In this document: piece by piece, positions 51,370-60,746 of the stretch
Layout: each line of letters begins with the position of its first letter
Position numbering within the stretch: the stretch's first letter is position 1
Assembly: GCF_001292625.1 (NCBI RefSeq)
Contig: NZ_LAJH01000028.1
Location: 124,001-188,000, forward strand
Direction: 5' to 3'
From: Shimia sp. SK013
GTDB taxonomy: Bacteria > Pseudomonadota > Alphaproteobacteria > Rhodobacterales > Rhodobacteraceae
DNA length: 64,000 bases
The notes under the pieces: model-generated
Told to the model about the DNA's origin: nothing
The model's database searches: none
Seen by the model: the letters and a program-made list of their open reading frames with translations, nothing else
Made by a program: the position numbers and the translations under genes

Positions 51370-53344
51370 CAAACCCAACAGCGGGGTGACGCGGGCGCGG
51401 TCTGTGCGCATTCGTTTGCTCGCGATTGCGCTTTTGCCGACGCTGGTGATCATGCCGGTGTTTTTCATGGTCACAGCAGCCAATTGGGGCGGCCGTTTTG
51501 ACAACTTGTTGATTGCCAAGGTCAACGGTGAGCTGACGATTGCAGACCAGTTTCTGACGCAGCTTTTGGACAAAAGCGACCTACAAGTGCGCGCTGTAGC
51601 GGAGTCAGCCGAATTTGCTTTGTGGGCCGACAGTGGGCAGGAAAGGGCGTTAGAAGGGCTCTTGGAGGCGGAGCGTCGCGCATTGGGCTTGGATTTCCTG
51701 TATTACATGAACGGTGACGGCGCGGTTTTGTCCTCGCCAAGGTTTGCGCGGACCGACACGCTCGCGCATTGGCCTGTGGTCAGTCAGGCCTTGGCAGGGG
51801 TGGGCGCCAGTCGGATCGATGTCTTTGCCCGTGAGGATCTCGCGGCGGTGTCGCAGGACTTGGCGGAACGGGCGCGCATCAAGCTGGTGCCAACCGAGGC
51901 CGCGGTGCCAACAGATCGCAGCGAAGAAACCCGCGGCATGGTGGTGCACACGGCGACACCAGTGAACGTGGGTCGTGGCGGCGCGCTTGTCGGGGGGGTT
52001 CTGCTCAACCGAAATCTGGAATTCATCGATACAATCAACGATCTGGTTTACCCCAGTGCCAGCCTGACCGAAGGCAGCGTTGGGACGGCGACGCTGTTTC
52101 TGGACGATGTGCGGGTGTCGACCAATGTGCGGTTGTTTGAAAATGAGCGGGCCTTGGGTACGCGGGTGTCCGCGATTGTGCGCGAAACCGTACTGGAGAA
52201 AGGCGAGGTCTGGCTTGATCGCGCCTTTGTGGTGAACGACTGGTATATCTCGGCGTATGAACCGTTGACGGACAGTTTCGGAAATCGGGTTGGAATGCTT
52301 TACGTCGGCTTTCTGGACCAGCCGTTTCGCGACGCGAAATTTTCAACGATCCTGACCTTTGCCGTGGCCTTTGCTGTCATTGTTTTGATGTCGGTGCCGA
52401 TTTTCCTGCGCTGGGCGCGGCAGATCTTTGAGCCGCTTGAGGGGATGTTGCGCACCATCACGCGGGTTGAAGGCGGAGACCTTGGCGCCAGAACCGGCGT
52501 GGATAATACCGGCGATGAAATTGGACGGGTGGCAGCGCAGATGGATGAGTTGTTGGAGCAGATCCAAGAACGGGATCGCGAACTGACCCGACGGGTTGCG
52601 GCGCGCACCAAAGATCTGGAGACTGCGAACCAGCAGCTGGAGGCCACATCACGTCAACTGGTGGTAAGTGAGAAGCTTGCTGCGGTGGGGGAAATCGCGG
52701 CGGGCATTGCACATGAGATCAACAACCCGATTCAAGTGATCCAAGGCAATCTGGACGTGATGAGGCTTGAGCTTGGCGACGAAGCGGATCGTATCGGGAC
52801 CGAGCTGCAGTTGATCGATGAGCAAGTGCATTCGATTTTCTTGATCGTAAACAAGCTGTTGCAGTTCACGCGCCCAGATGAATTTGCCGAAGGTATGGAG
52901 CATCACCGTCCTGCGGATGTGATGCGCGACACGATCCCCTTGGTGCAGCATCTCTTGAACACCGCCGCGATCACTTTGCAGCTGGAAACGCCAAGCCTGA
53001 GTGCGGTGGCGATCAACCGTACCGAATTGCAACAAGTGCTGATCAATTTGATTGTAAACGCGATCCACGCGATGCCTGAGGGCGGGGCGCTGACACTTGC
53101 GGTGGATGATGAGGCGGGTGGTGTTGAGGTCACGGTTGCGGACACTGGTGTGGGTATGACGCGCGAGGTTTTGGCGCGCATTTTTGACCCGTTTTACACC
53201 ACCAAGCGCGGCGAGGGCACAGGGCTGGGACTGTCGATTACCCGTAAGCTGGTTGAGCTTTATGACGGCAGCATAGACGTTGTAAGCGAAGTTGGTGTTG
53301 GCACCACGTTCCGCGTGTGGTTCCCGGTGGCTGAGGACAAATAG
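51362..53344 (+). CDS. Cache-domain sensor histidine kinase
   Basis: A 660-residue membrane kinase. TM1 is LLAIALLPTLVIMPVFFMV, a periplasmic Cache sensor domain of about 280 residues follows, and TM2 is ILTFAVAFAVIVLMSVPIFL. Then come HAMP (PLEGMLRTITRVEGGDLGAR), a coiled coil, the HisKA box GIAHEINNPIQVI with His451, and an intact ATPase (NLIVNAIHAMPEGG, VADTGVGM, FDPFYTTK, GEGTGLGLS). It overlaps the regulator gene by 8 bases. The ligand, perhaps formate or another small carboxylate, would bind the Cache domain. Confidence 0.93.
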   Translation: MTDKPNSGVTRARSVRIRLLAIALLPTLVIMPVFFMVTAANWGGRFDNLLIAKVNGELTIADQFLTQLLDKSDLQVRAVAESAEFALWADSGQERALEGLLEAERRALGLDFLYYMNGDGAVLSSPRFARTDTLAHWPVVSQALAGVGASRIDVFAREDLAAVSQDLAERARIKLVPTEAAVPTDRSEETRGMVVHTATPVNVGRGGALVGGVLLNRNLEFIDTINDLVYPSASLTEGSVGTATLFLDDVRVSTNVRLFENERALGTRVSAIVRETVLEKGEVWLDRAFVVNDWYISAYEPLTDSFGNRVGMLYVGFLDQPFRDAKFSTILTFAVAFAVIVLMSVPIFLRWARQIFEPLEGMLRTITRVEGGDLGARTGVDNTGDEIGRVAAQMDELLEQIQERDRELTRRVAARTKDLETANQQLEATSRQLVVSEKLAAVGEIAAGIAHEINNPIQVIQGNLDVMRLELGDEADRIGTELQLIDEQVHSIFLIVNKLLQFTRPDEFAEGMEHHRPADVMRDTIPLVQHLLNTAAITLQLETPSLSAVAINRTELQQVLINLIVNAIHAMPEGGALTLAVDDEAGGVEVTVADTGVGMTREVLARIFDPFYTTKRGEGTGLGLSITRKLVELYDGSIDVVSEVGVGTTFRVWFPVAEDK

Positions 53345-53356
53345 CGCGGTCTCTGG

Positions 53357-54307
53357 TCAACCGATCTTGGATTGCTGGGCAGTTGGGGTTATGCCGAATT
53401 TTCCGCGATAGACGCGGGCAAAGTGACCCGGGCTTTCGAAGCCGCAAGCGAGCGCTATTTCGGTCACGGATTGATCGGTTTGCACCAACAGATTGCGGGC
53501 ACGGTTTAGGCGCAGGTCCATCAAATACTTTTTGGGAGAACAGTTCAGGTAGCGACCAAAAATTCGTTCCAACTGCCGGGTAGAGATGCCGATTTCCTCG
53601 GCAATGAGCGACGGCGAACGCGGGCGCTCGATACAGTCGTTCATGATCTGGATGGCGCGCACAAGGTGCGGATTGCGCATGCCGTGTCGGCTTTGCAGCG
53701 ACACGCGCTGTTCAGCTGTTCCCTCGCGCACAGCGTTATAGACCATCTGATCAGCGATGGCGATGGCGAGGTCCGACCCGTGTGTGTCTTCGATCAGGTG
53801 CAGCATCAAGTCAGCAGTGGCGGTGCCGCCGGAAGCTGTGATGATCGGTTCATCCGCCACAAAAACGCTGCTGACGAGGTTCACATCGGGGAAATCCTCA
53901 AGGAAACCGTCGTGGAAATCCCAATGGATCGCCGCGCGCATACCATCGAGCATTCCGGCCTTGGCAAGGATGAAGGCAGCGGAGCAAAGCGCGCCAACCT
54001 TGGCCCCTGTGGCGCGCTCGCGACGCAGCGCATTGAGTAAATCGGGGTCCAGGTGTTTGTGCACATTGATGCCGGACAGCGCAAAAACACGGTCGCACTT
54101 TGGCAGATTTTTGAAACTGTGGTCGACCAGAGACACGGTGCCGTTGGAGCAAGTCTCACGGTCGCCGTCATGGCTTGCCAACACCCATTCATAAAGGGTT
54201 TCACCGGAGATCAGATTGGCAATGCGCAAGGGCTCAATCGCGCAGGAAAACGCGATGTGGGTGAATTCTGGCACCAGAAGAATGGCAAATCGTTCGGTCT
54301 TGGTCAT
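53357..54307 (-). CDS. GlxA-family transcriptional regulator (second copy)
   Basis: A 316-residue DJ-1/PfpI plus AraC regulator. N-terminal sensor FAILLVPEFTHIAFSCAIEPLRIAN, nucleophile-elbow GALCSAAFILAKAGML, and C-terminal HTH motifs SPSLIAEEIGISTRQLERIF and VTEIALACGFESPGHFARVYRGKF. The ATG at 54307 is chosen; 54322 is possible and neither has a clear ribosome site. It converges with the kinase gene and is divergent from the GntR-dapA-aldH-DAO operon, which it may control. It is only distantly similar to the copy at 8262. Confidence 0.88.
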   Translation of the reverse strand: MTKTERFAILLVPEFTHIAFSCAIEPLRIANLISGETLYEWVLASHDGDRETCSNGTVSLVDHSFKNLPKCDRVFALSGINVHKHLDPDLLNALRRERATGAKVGALCSAAFILAKAGMLDGMRAAIHWDFHDGFLEDFPDVNLVSSVFVADEPIITASGGTATADLMLHLIEDTHGSDLAIAIADQMVYNAVREGTAEQRVSLQSRHGMRNPHLVRAIQIMNDCIERPRSPSLIAEEIGISTRQLERIFGRYLNCSPKKYLMDLRLNRARNLLVQTDQSVTEIALACGFESPGHFARVYRGKFGITPTAQQSKIG

Positions 54308-54418
54308 GTGGGACGCTAGCACAGGGTTGCAGGCAAGAAGAAATTCTTTCTGTATACATATTGTATTTTTTTACTTAGCGTGTGGTCACGATACGTGATT
54401 CCAAATTGGAGAGAGCCA

Positions 54419-55129
54419 ATGTCGGCTGACCCGAAAACCCGCAAAGAAGCGCTTTATGAGTCGGTGAAAGCCGCTGTTCTCACCTTGGAATTGCCGCCGG
54501 GGTCCGACCTCGATGAAACTGCATTGAGCGAGGAGTTTTCGTTGTCTCGGACGCCGTTGCGTGAGGTGTTTCGCAATCTGGCGGGCGAGGGATACCTTGA
54601 TCTGCGCGAAAACCGCGGCGCGCGTGTGAGCGAGATGAGCCATAAGACACTACGCGACTTTTTCCTTGCTGCGCCGATGATTTATGGGGCTGTAATGCGG
54701 TTGGCGGCGGTCAATCGGACAGCAGCCCAGATCGACGCGCTGCAAGCCGCGCAGGATGGTTTCCGCGCTGCGCTGCGCAGCGGGTCTGGCAAGGATCGCG
54801 CATTGGCCAACAACCGGTTTCACGAAGTCACAGGCGAGATGGCTGACAACATCTATTTGTTGCCCAGTTTTCAACGCTTGTTGATCGACCACGCGCGGAT
54901 TTCGATGACGTTTTACCGCCCGCTAGGTGATGATATGGCGCGCAATGTCTCTGAGGCCGCCGCACAGCATGACGACGTGATCGCCGCCATCCAAGCGCGG
55001 GACGAGGCCGCCTGTGGTCAGTTGGCAATCGATCACTGGAACCTGTCGCGCGGCCAGATCGAACTTTTTGTGATGCCCGCCGGGCTCGACATGCCGCTGG
55101 GTGCCTTACCTAGCTCGCGCACAGCTTAG
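54419..55129 (+). CDS. GntR/FadR-family transcriptional regulator
   Basis: A 236-residue regulator: winged helix (LYESVKAAVLTLELPPGSDLDETALSEEFSLSRTPLREVFRNL) and an all-helical FCD effector domain (RFHEVTGEMADNIYLLPSFQ supplies metal-ligand residues; QHDDVIAAIQARDEAAC is the closing helix). GGAGAGAG precedes the ATG at 54419. It heads, and probably represses, the operon with the dapA-like, aldehyde dehydrogenase and oxidoreductase genes. Confidence 0.9.
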   Translation: MSADPKTRKEALYESVKAAVLTLELPPGSDLDETALSEEFSLSRTPLREVFRNLAGEGYLDLRENRGARVSEMSHKTLRDFFLAAPMIYGAVMRLAAVNRTAAQIDALQAAQDGFRAALRSGSGKDRALANNRFHEVTGEMADNIYLLPSFQRLLIDHARISMTFYRPLGDDMARNVSEAAAQHDDVIAAIQARDEAACGQLAIDHWNLSRGQIELFVMPAGLDMPLGALPSSRTA

Positions 55130-55138
55130 AGGATCAAA

Positions 55139-56056
55139 ATGACGCCAATATTCCAATTCGAAGGCATCTATACGCCTGTGGTGACGCCGCATTATGCGGA
55201 TGGAAGCGTGAATTTCGACACGCTGGCCAATGTGGTCGCGCATTTGATCGACCGTGGCGTACATGGGTTGATCACCGGGGGATCAACCGGTGAAAACTAT
55301 GCTCAAACGGTGGCCGAGCGCGTTGAAATCGCGCGGTTTACCCAAGAGCAGATCAAAGGGCGCGTGCCGCTTGTGATGGGCACAGGCGCGATGTTGACGG
55401 ATGATTCCGTCGCCCTTGCGATTGCCGGGCGCGACATGGGTGCGGATGCCATTTTGCTGGCAAGTCCGCCTTATGCGGTGCCGACGGATCGTGAAAACGC
55501 GCTGAACGCTTTGGCGATTGATAAAGCGGCGAACCTGCCGGTGATGCTGTACAATTACCCGCATCGCACGGGCACAATGATGGGTGAAGAGTTCCTTGAT
55601 CGCGTGGGTCGATCGCGCAATTTTTGCGGCATCAAAGAAAGCTCTGGTGACATCAACCGCGTGCATCTTTTGGCACGAGACTATCCGCATATCCAAATGG
55701 GTTGTGGCATGGATGATCAGGCGTTGGAGTTTTTTGCGTGGGGGTCGCGGTTTTGGGTGTGCGGCGGGTCCAATTTTCTGCCGGACGAACATATCGCGCT
55801 TTATCAAGCCTGTGCCATCGAAGGGAATTTCGACAAAGGCCGCCGGATCATGAGCGCGATGATGCCGTTGATGCGGGTGTTGGAACAGGGCGGAAAATTC
55901 ATTCAGACAATCAAATACGGTGTGACGCTGAACGGGATGGACACAGGGCCGATGCGAGCGCCGCTTAAGGGGCTGAACAAAGACGACAAGCGCGCGCTGG
56001 AACAGGTGGTGCGTGTGCTGAAGACCACAATTGCTAATATTCAGGCGGAGGGCTGA
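55139..56056 (+). CDS. Dihydrodipicolinate synthase (DapA/NAL) superfamily lyase
   Basis: A 305-residue TIM-barrel aldolase. The Schiff-base lysine is in GIKESSGD, the catalytic tyrosine in YNYPHRTG, and GGSTGENYA is the carboxylate-binding loop. It is not the biosynthetic DapA, since it lies in a catabolic operon 9 bases after gntR. Families of this type include N-acetylneuraminate lyase, HPC deaminase of hydroxyproline degradation and ketodeoxyglucarate dehydratase. Together with an aldehyde dehydrogenase and a DAO enzyme, the deaminase/dehydratase option fits best. Confidence 0.9.
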   Translation: MTPIFQFEGIYTPVVTPHYADGSVNFDTLANVVAHLIDRGVHGLITGGSTGENYAQTVAERVEIARFTQEQIKGRVPLVMGTGAMLTDDSVALAIAGRDMGADAILLASPPYAVPTDRENALNALAIDKAANLPVMLYNYPHRTGTMMGEEFLDRVGRSRNFCGIKESSGDINRVHLLARDYPHIQMGCGMDDQALEFFAWGSRFWVCGGSNFLPDEHIALYQACAIEGNFDKGRRIMSAMMPLMRVLEQGGKFIQTIKYGVTLNGMDTGPMRAPLKGLNKDDKRALEQVVRVLKTTIANIQAEG

Positions 56057-56059
56057 GAC

Positions 56060-57556
56060 ATGGATCTGCTGACAAAAAACGAATACGCGGCGATTGCGGC
56101 CCAGATGGACTTTCCCAACGCGGCCTATATCGACGGGGCCTATCGACCAGCGATGTCGGGGGCGACTTTTGCGACGACGAACCCGGCCACTGGCGATGCG
56201 TTAACAGAGGTTGCCGCGTGTGGCGCCGAGGATGTTGATTTCGCCGTAGCCAAGGCGCGCGAGGCCTTTGAAGATGGGCGTTGGTCGCGCATGCACCCGT
56301 CAGAACGCAAGGATATTCTGATCCGTTTTGCCAAGCTGATGACCCGCAATGCGCGGGAATTGGCAGTTATGGAGAGCCTTGATAGCGGTAAGCCGATTTT
56401 TGATTGCGAGACGGTGGATATCCCCGAAACGATCCATTGCATCAAATGGCACGCCGAGGCGATTGATAAGATCTATGACCAGATGGCGCCGAGTTCGGAT
56501 GACCATATCGCGATGGTCGTACGTGAGCCGATTGGCGTTGTTGGCTTGGTGCTGCCGTGGAACTTCCCTTTGCTTATGCTGGCTTGGAAGATCGGCCCGG
56601 CTTTGGCTGCGGGGTGCTCGGTTGTCGTGAAACCCGCTGAAGAGACGTCGTTGACGGCGTTGCGGGTGGCGGAGCTCGCCACCGAGGCCGGTTTGCCGCG
56701 CGGTGTGCTGAACGTTGTTCCCGGCGGTGGGGCCGAAGTCGGCGAGCCCATCGGGCGGCACATGGACATCGACATGGTGTCTTTCACCGGATCGACCGCG
56801 ACGGGCAAGCGGTTCCTTACCTATTCGGCGGAAAGCAACGCCAAAGAAGTTGTCCTTGAGATGGGTGGCAAGAACCCAGCGATTGTGATGGACGATGCAG
56901 AAAATCTGGATCGCGTGGCGCAGCATTTGGTGAACGGCGCTTATTGGAATATGGGCGAAAATTGCTCGGCCACGTCGCGGTTGATCGTGCACCACGCGGT
57001 GCGGGAAGAGTTGCTGGAGCGGATAGAGCACCACGCACAACACTGGAATGTGGGCGATCCGTTGGATCCGGAAACGCGGATCGGGGCGCTGGTCTCTCAG
57101 GCGCACTTTGACAAGGTCAGCGGGTATCTTGAGAAGGCCGAGAAGGTGGTTTTTGGTGGGTCTGCCGGTGGTGGATTTGTTGCGCCGTCCTTGGTTCAAC
57201 TGCCTGACAACAATCATGTTCTCGCACGCGATGAGATATTTGGACCGGTTCTCGGGGTGATCGAAGTCGACAATTTTGACCAAGCGATTCAGGTTGCCAA
57301 CGACACAGACTATGGCCTGTGTGCATCGCTGTTTACGGCCAGCGCCAAGCGCGCCATCCGCGGTGCCCGGATGCTTCGGGCGGGGACCGTGACGGTCAAC
57401 TGTTATGGGGAAGGTGACATCGCCACGCCGTTTGGGGGCTACAAACAATCGGGCTTTGGCGGGCGTGACAATTCCGTGCATGCACATGACCAATACACCC
57501 AGCTCAAGACGATCTGGATCGACCTGTCCGAAGACGAAGATGAGGCCGTGCAGTGA
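56060..57556 (+). CDS. NAD(P)-dependent aldehyde dehydrogenase (PuuC-like)
   Basis: A 498-residue aldehyde dehydrogenase. The catalytic cysteine is in YWNMGENCSATSRL, the general-base glutamate in LEMGGKNPAIV, and cofactor binding in FTGSTATGKRF. IKWHAEAIDKIYDQMAPSS and the C-terminal LKTIWIDLSE resemble E. coli PuuC, which oxidises gamma-glutamyl-aminobutyraldehyde. Other puu genes are absent. Three bases after the dapA-like gene. Likely oxidises a semialdehyde made by the neighbouring enzymes. Confidence 0.93.
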   Translation: MDLLTKNEYAAIAAQMDFPNAAYIDGAYRPAMSGATFATTNPATGDALTEVAACGAEDVDFAVAKAREAFEDGRWSRMHPSERKDILIRFAKLMTRNARELAVMESLDSGKPIFDCETVDIPETIHCIKWHAEAIDKIYDQMAPSSDDHIAMVVREPIGVVGLVLPWNFPLLMLAWKIGPALAAGCSVVVKPAEETSLTALRVAELATEAGLPRGVLNVVPGGGAEVGEPIGRHMDIDMVSFTGSTATGKRFLTYSAESNAKEVVLEMGGKNPAIVMDDAENLDRVAQHLVNGAYWNMGENCSATSRLIVHHAVREELLERIEHHAQHWNVGDPLDPETRIGALVSQAHFDKVSGYLEKAEKVVFGGSAGGGFVAPSLVQLPDNNHVLARDEIFGPVLGVIEVDNFDQAIQVANDTDYGLCASLFTASAKRAIRGARMLRAGTVTVNCYGEGDIATPFGGYKQSGFGGRDNSVHAHDQYTQLKTIWIDLSEDEDEAVQ

Positions 57557-58893
57557 ATGAATACACTGCGCGCCGCACACCAGTGCAGCGCGGTGTGGCA
57601 GCGTGGAATGCGATCCTTGGGCCACAGCCTGCGGCACGGGTTTTGGATGCAAACATCGTCGCGGATTTTTGCGTTGTGGGCGCGGGGTTTGCGGGGTTGT
57701 CGGCAGCACGGCGACTGCGCCAGCTGGTGCCAGATGCGCGGATTGTGGTGGTTGAGGCTGGACGCGTTGCCGAGGGCGCGACGGGGCGAAATTCGGGCTT
57801 TATGATCGACTTACCGCATGATCTTGCGTCTGAGGATTATGCAGGGGCGGGCGATGACCGACAGGTGACGGCCCTGAACCGCAAAGCGATTGGGTTCGCG
57901 GCGCAAGCAGTAGCGGAGTTTGGCATCAAGGCGGATTATTTTGATCCGGTTGGCAAGGTGAATGGCGCAGCCGGGGATGCGGGGCATGGGCACAATGTCA
58001 GCTACGCGGCGCATTTGGCGACATTGGGCGAGCCGCATAAGATGCTTGATGCGCAGCAGATGCGCGAGCTGACTGGGTCGCAGCACTATGTTTCCGGTCT
58101 TTTTACTCCCGGCACCGTGATGTTGCAGCCTGCGGGATATGTACGCGGGCTGGCTGGCGGCTTGACCGCGCAGGGCGTTGATATCTATGAGAATTCCCCT
58201 GTGATCGCGATCCGGAAAAACGACACTTCCTGGGAGGTGGTCACCGCCCAAGGCGCCGTTTCAGCCGGCAAGGTTATCTTGGGTGTGAATGGCCATTTGG
58301 AGAGCTTTGGTGTCGCCAAGGGTCGGCTTATGCAGTTGTTTCTGTTTGCGATGATGACAAAGGAACTGGACGCAGAGACACGGGTCAAGCTGGGGGGCGC
58401 GGACCGATGGGGCCTTACGCCGTCGGACCCGATGGGTACCACCATGCGGCGGATCGACGGCGGACAGGGAGGGCATCGCATTGTGACCCGAACATGCGCG
58501 GTTCTGCGGCCCGGGATGCGGGTCAGAGATGGCGATTTGGCACGGGCAAGGCGCGTCATGACGCGAAAATTTGACCAGCGTTTTCCGCAAGTTAAAGGCT
58601 TGGAAATGGAGCATGTTTGGGCGGGACATCTGTGTTTGACGCTCAATGGCGTTGCGGTTGCCCGAGAGATTGAGGACGGTGTGTTTTCGGCCTGTGTGCA
58701 GAACGGATTGGGCACGGCCAGAGGCACGCTGACCGGAATTGCAGCGGCAGAAGCGGCGGCGGAAATGCCGTCGGAAATTGCCGATTTCTTTGCAAAAGAA
58801 GACCCGCCCAAGCGATTGCCACCGCGCCCCTTTAGTGACATTGGCGCAAATGCCGTGCTGCGATGGCGGGAGTTCAAAGCCCGGGCGGAATAG
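57553..58893 (+). CDS. FAD-dependent amine/amino acid oxidoreductase (DAO family)
   Basis: A 446-residue flavoenzyme: dinucleotide-binding motif FCVVGAGFAGLSAARRL near residue 40, VVEAGRVAEGATGRNSGFM, and a C-terminal FAD contact LTLNGVAVAREIEDGVF. It starts at GTG 57553, overlapping the aldehyde dehydrogenase stop as GTGA, with GAGG upstream. Resembles PuuB/OrdL and D-hydroxyproline dehydrogenase-like enzymes that oxidise C-N bonds. Last gene of the operon; substrate not identifiable. Confidence 0.9.
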   Translation: MNEYTARRTPVQRGVAAWNAILGPQPAARVLDANIVADFCVVGAGFAGLSAARRLRQLVPDARIVVVEAGRVAEGATGRNSGFMIDLPHDLASEDYAGAGDDRQVTALNRKAIGFAAQAVAEFGIKADYFDPVGKVNGAAGDAGHGHNVSYAAHLATLGEPHKMLDAQQMRELTGSQHYVSGLFTPGTVMLQPAGYVRGLAGGLTAQGVDIYENSPVIAIRKNDTSWEVVTAQGAVSAGKVILGVNGHLESFGVAKGRLMQLFLFAMMTKELDAETRVKLGGADRWGLTPSDPMGTTMRRIDGGQGGHRIVTRTCAVLRPGMRVRDGDLARARRVMTRKFDQRFPQVKGLEMEHVWAGHLCLTLNGVAVAREIEDGVFSACVQNGLGTARGTLTGIAAAEAAAEMPSEIADFFAKEDPPKRLPPRPFSDIGANAVLRWREFKARAE

Positions 58894-59027
58894 CCAAAAA
58901 GCGGCCTCTGCATCGCGGCTGCAATGCGTCGGTATCGCGTCGGTGGCGTTTGCGCCCGCAGCGCATTGTGTCTCTGGCGCTGAAATCCGAAGTCGGCTAG
59001 CGTGGCAGCTGAGCGCGAGTGAGGCAA

Positions 59028-60746
59028 ATGACCATCGAATTCAAAGACATTCCGAGCCCCAATAACGGCAGTTTGCGGGCGATGGTCGAGCGACGCTGGA
59101 CAGTTCTTCGGTTTCTGCTGCAGGCAAGTGGACTGCTGCGCGATCCACTGATGATCCTGATCCTGATTGCCAGTTTTTCGCGTGCGGGTCTTATTTTTGC
59201 GATCAACGAAACTGCGCGGGCGGAAGGTGATATTTTTAACTGGTCGTCGCTGTTGTTGATTGTCAGCGCGATAGCGATGTTGGTCGTGGGATATTTTCAG
59301 CGGATGCGGGCGTTTGTTTTGGTGACCTCAGTGTCGCGCCTTTTGCGTAGGCGGACGTCGAAATTGTTGTTGCGGGCCAACATAGATTTTCTTTTGTCGC
59401 AGAAGCACGGGAAGGTGTATTCGGCGATGACCTCCGAGATCAACGCGCTGTCCGTCGCGGTCACGTCGATAGCCGATATATTAGGGGCGATTGTCGTTTT
59501 GGGGTTTGCGTTGCCTTATCTGGCGTATGTGTCCCCCGCTTCGGGGATCGCGGCCTTGGTTGCGGTGGCCGTCGGCACAATCGGCTTCGTTCTTTTGGAC
59601 AAGCCTGCCCGCAGATATGGCTTTCAGGCGAGTGCGCTTTTTTCGGAGTATTGCGACCGGGTTGGTGACATGCTGGGCGGTTGGAAAGAACTGCGGCTGA
59701 GAAAGACCCGCCGCGACGCTCTGGAAGAAGAAACAATGGAGGTGATCGACAAGCACGTAGGCGCGCGTATGCAGGCACAACAATTGTTTGCCGCCAGCGC
59801 AGGCGTGGGGCAATCCGCGATTATCCTATTGCTGTGTTTTGTCGTCATTGGCTTGCCTATAATCCAGATCGCAGATGCCACTGTTTTGTTTCAGGTGTTG
59901 ACCATCATCTTTCTGGTGAATGGCCCAATTGAAACGCTGTTCAATGCCATGCCAAGCCTGAGTCAGTCTGAAACCGCGTATCACCGTATCCGTTCGGTGG
60001 AGCATGCCCTCGCAGGCTCGCAGAGCGTGTCGCTGACCCACGAAGGCCCCCAGATCGACAAGTTTGACGAAATTTCATTGGTCGGAGTTGAGGCAACGGT
60101 AGGCGAACAGGACAATCCGGATGCAACGTCGTTTCATCTGGGACCGGTGGATTTGAAGTTTCGACCAGGCGAAACCGTGTTTATCTGCGGTGGCAACGGG
60201 TCTGGCAAGACCACGCTCTTGTCGCTTATCACGGGGTTGCGGCATCCATCCAAAGGCGAAGTCCGGTTGAATGGCGAAGCGTTGGATGACGCGATGACGG
60301 CTGCCTATCGCGAGTTATTTACGGGCGTGTTTTCCGGTTTCCACCTGTTTGAACACGCCTACGGGCTGTCCGAGTCTGAGTTGGCGGAACTTGAGCGCCG
60401 GATTGATCAGCTGGATTTGCGCGGGCGGGTTTCGATGCTGGACGACAAGTTTTCCACCCGGTCGCTGTCTGCTGGACAAAGCCGGCGATTGGCGCTTGCC
60501 GTGGCGCTGGCGGAGAAACGTCCGATTATTGTGCTGGATGAGTTTGCCGCCGATCAGGACCCTGCCAACCGCGCGTTTTACTATGATGTGCTGGTGCCGG
60601 AATTGAGCGCGTCGGGGCAGTTGGTGTTGGCCGTGACGCACGACGATCATCAATTTAACAAGTGTGACCGACTGATCAAAATGGCTGGCGGCAAGGTGAT
60701 TTCCGACGAACAATTGACCCCGATGAAAGTGAAGGGCCGGATATGA
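59028..60746 (+). CDS. Cyclic-peptide-export type ABC transporter (SyrD/PvdE-like)
   Basis: A 572-residue half-transporter: six TM helices (residues about 30-300) fused to an ABC ATPase with Walker A CGGNGSGKTT, signature SLSAGQSRRLAL, Walker B IIVLDEF and switch His in VTHDDHQF. The ATPase part is short and of the SyrD/PvdE/YojI type, which exports peptides or siderophore precursors. The ATG at 59028 follows GAGG; GTG 59019 is less likely. No peptide synthetase is in view. The following gene overlaps by 4 bases. Confidence 0.87.
   Translation: MTIEFKDIPSPNNGSLRAMVERRWTVLRFLLQASGLLRDPLMILILIASFSRAGLIFAINETARAEGDIFNWSSLLLIVSAIAMLVVGYFQRMRAFVLVTSVSRLLRRRTSKLLLRANIDFLLSQKHGKVYSAMTSEINALSVAVTSIADILGAIVVLGFALPYLAYVSPASGIAALVAVAVGTIGFVLLDKPARRYGFQASALFSEYCDRVGDMLGGWKELRLRKTRRDALEEETMEVIDKHVGARMQAQQLFAASAGVGQSAIILLLCFVVIGLPIIQIADATVLFQVLTIIFLVNGPIETLFNAMPSLSQSETAYHRIRSVEHALAGSQSVSLTHEGPQIDKFDEISLVGVEATVGEQDNPDATSFHLGPVDLKFRPGETVFICGGNGSGKTTLLSLITGLRHPSKGEVRLNGEALDDAMTAAYRELFTGVFSGFHLFEHAYGLSESELAELERRIDQLDLRGRVSMLDDKFSTRSLSAGQSRRLALAVALAEKRPIIVLDEFAADQDPANRAFYYDVLVPELSASGQLVLAVTHDDHQFNKCDRLIKMAGGKVISDEQLTPMKVKGRI

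Noticed and set aside
56300-57709. 469-codon minus-strand frame
   Set aside because: Antisense to the aldehyde dehydrogenase with intact active site.
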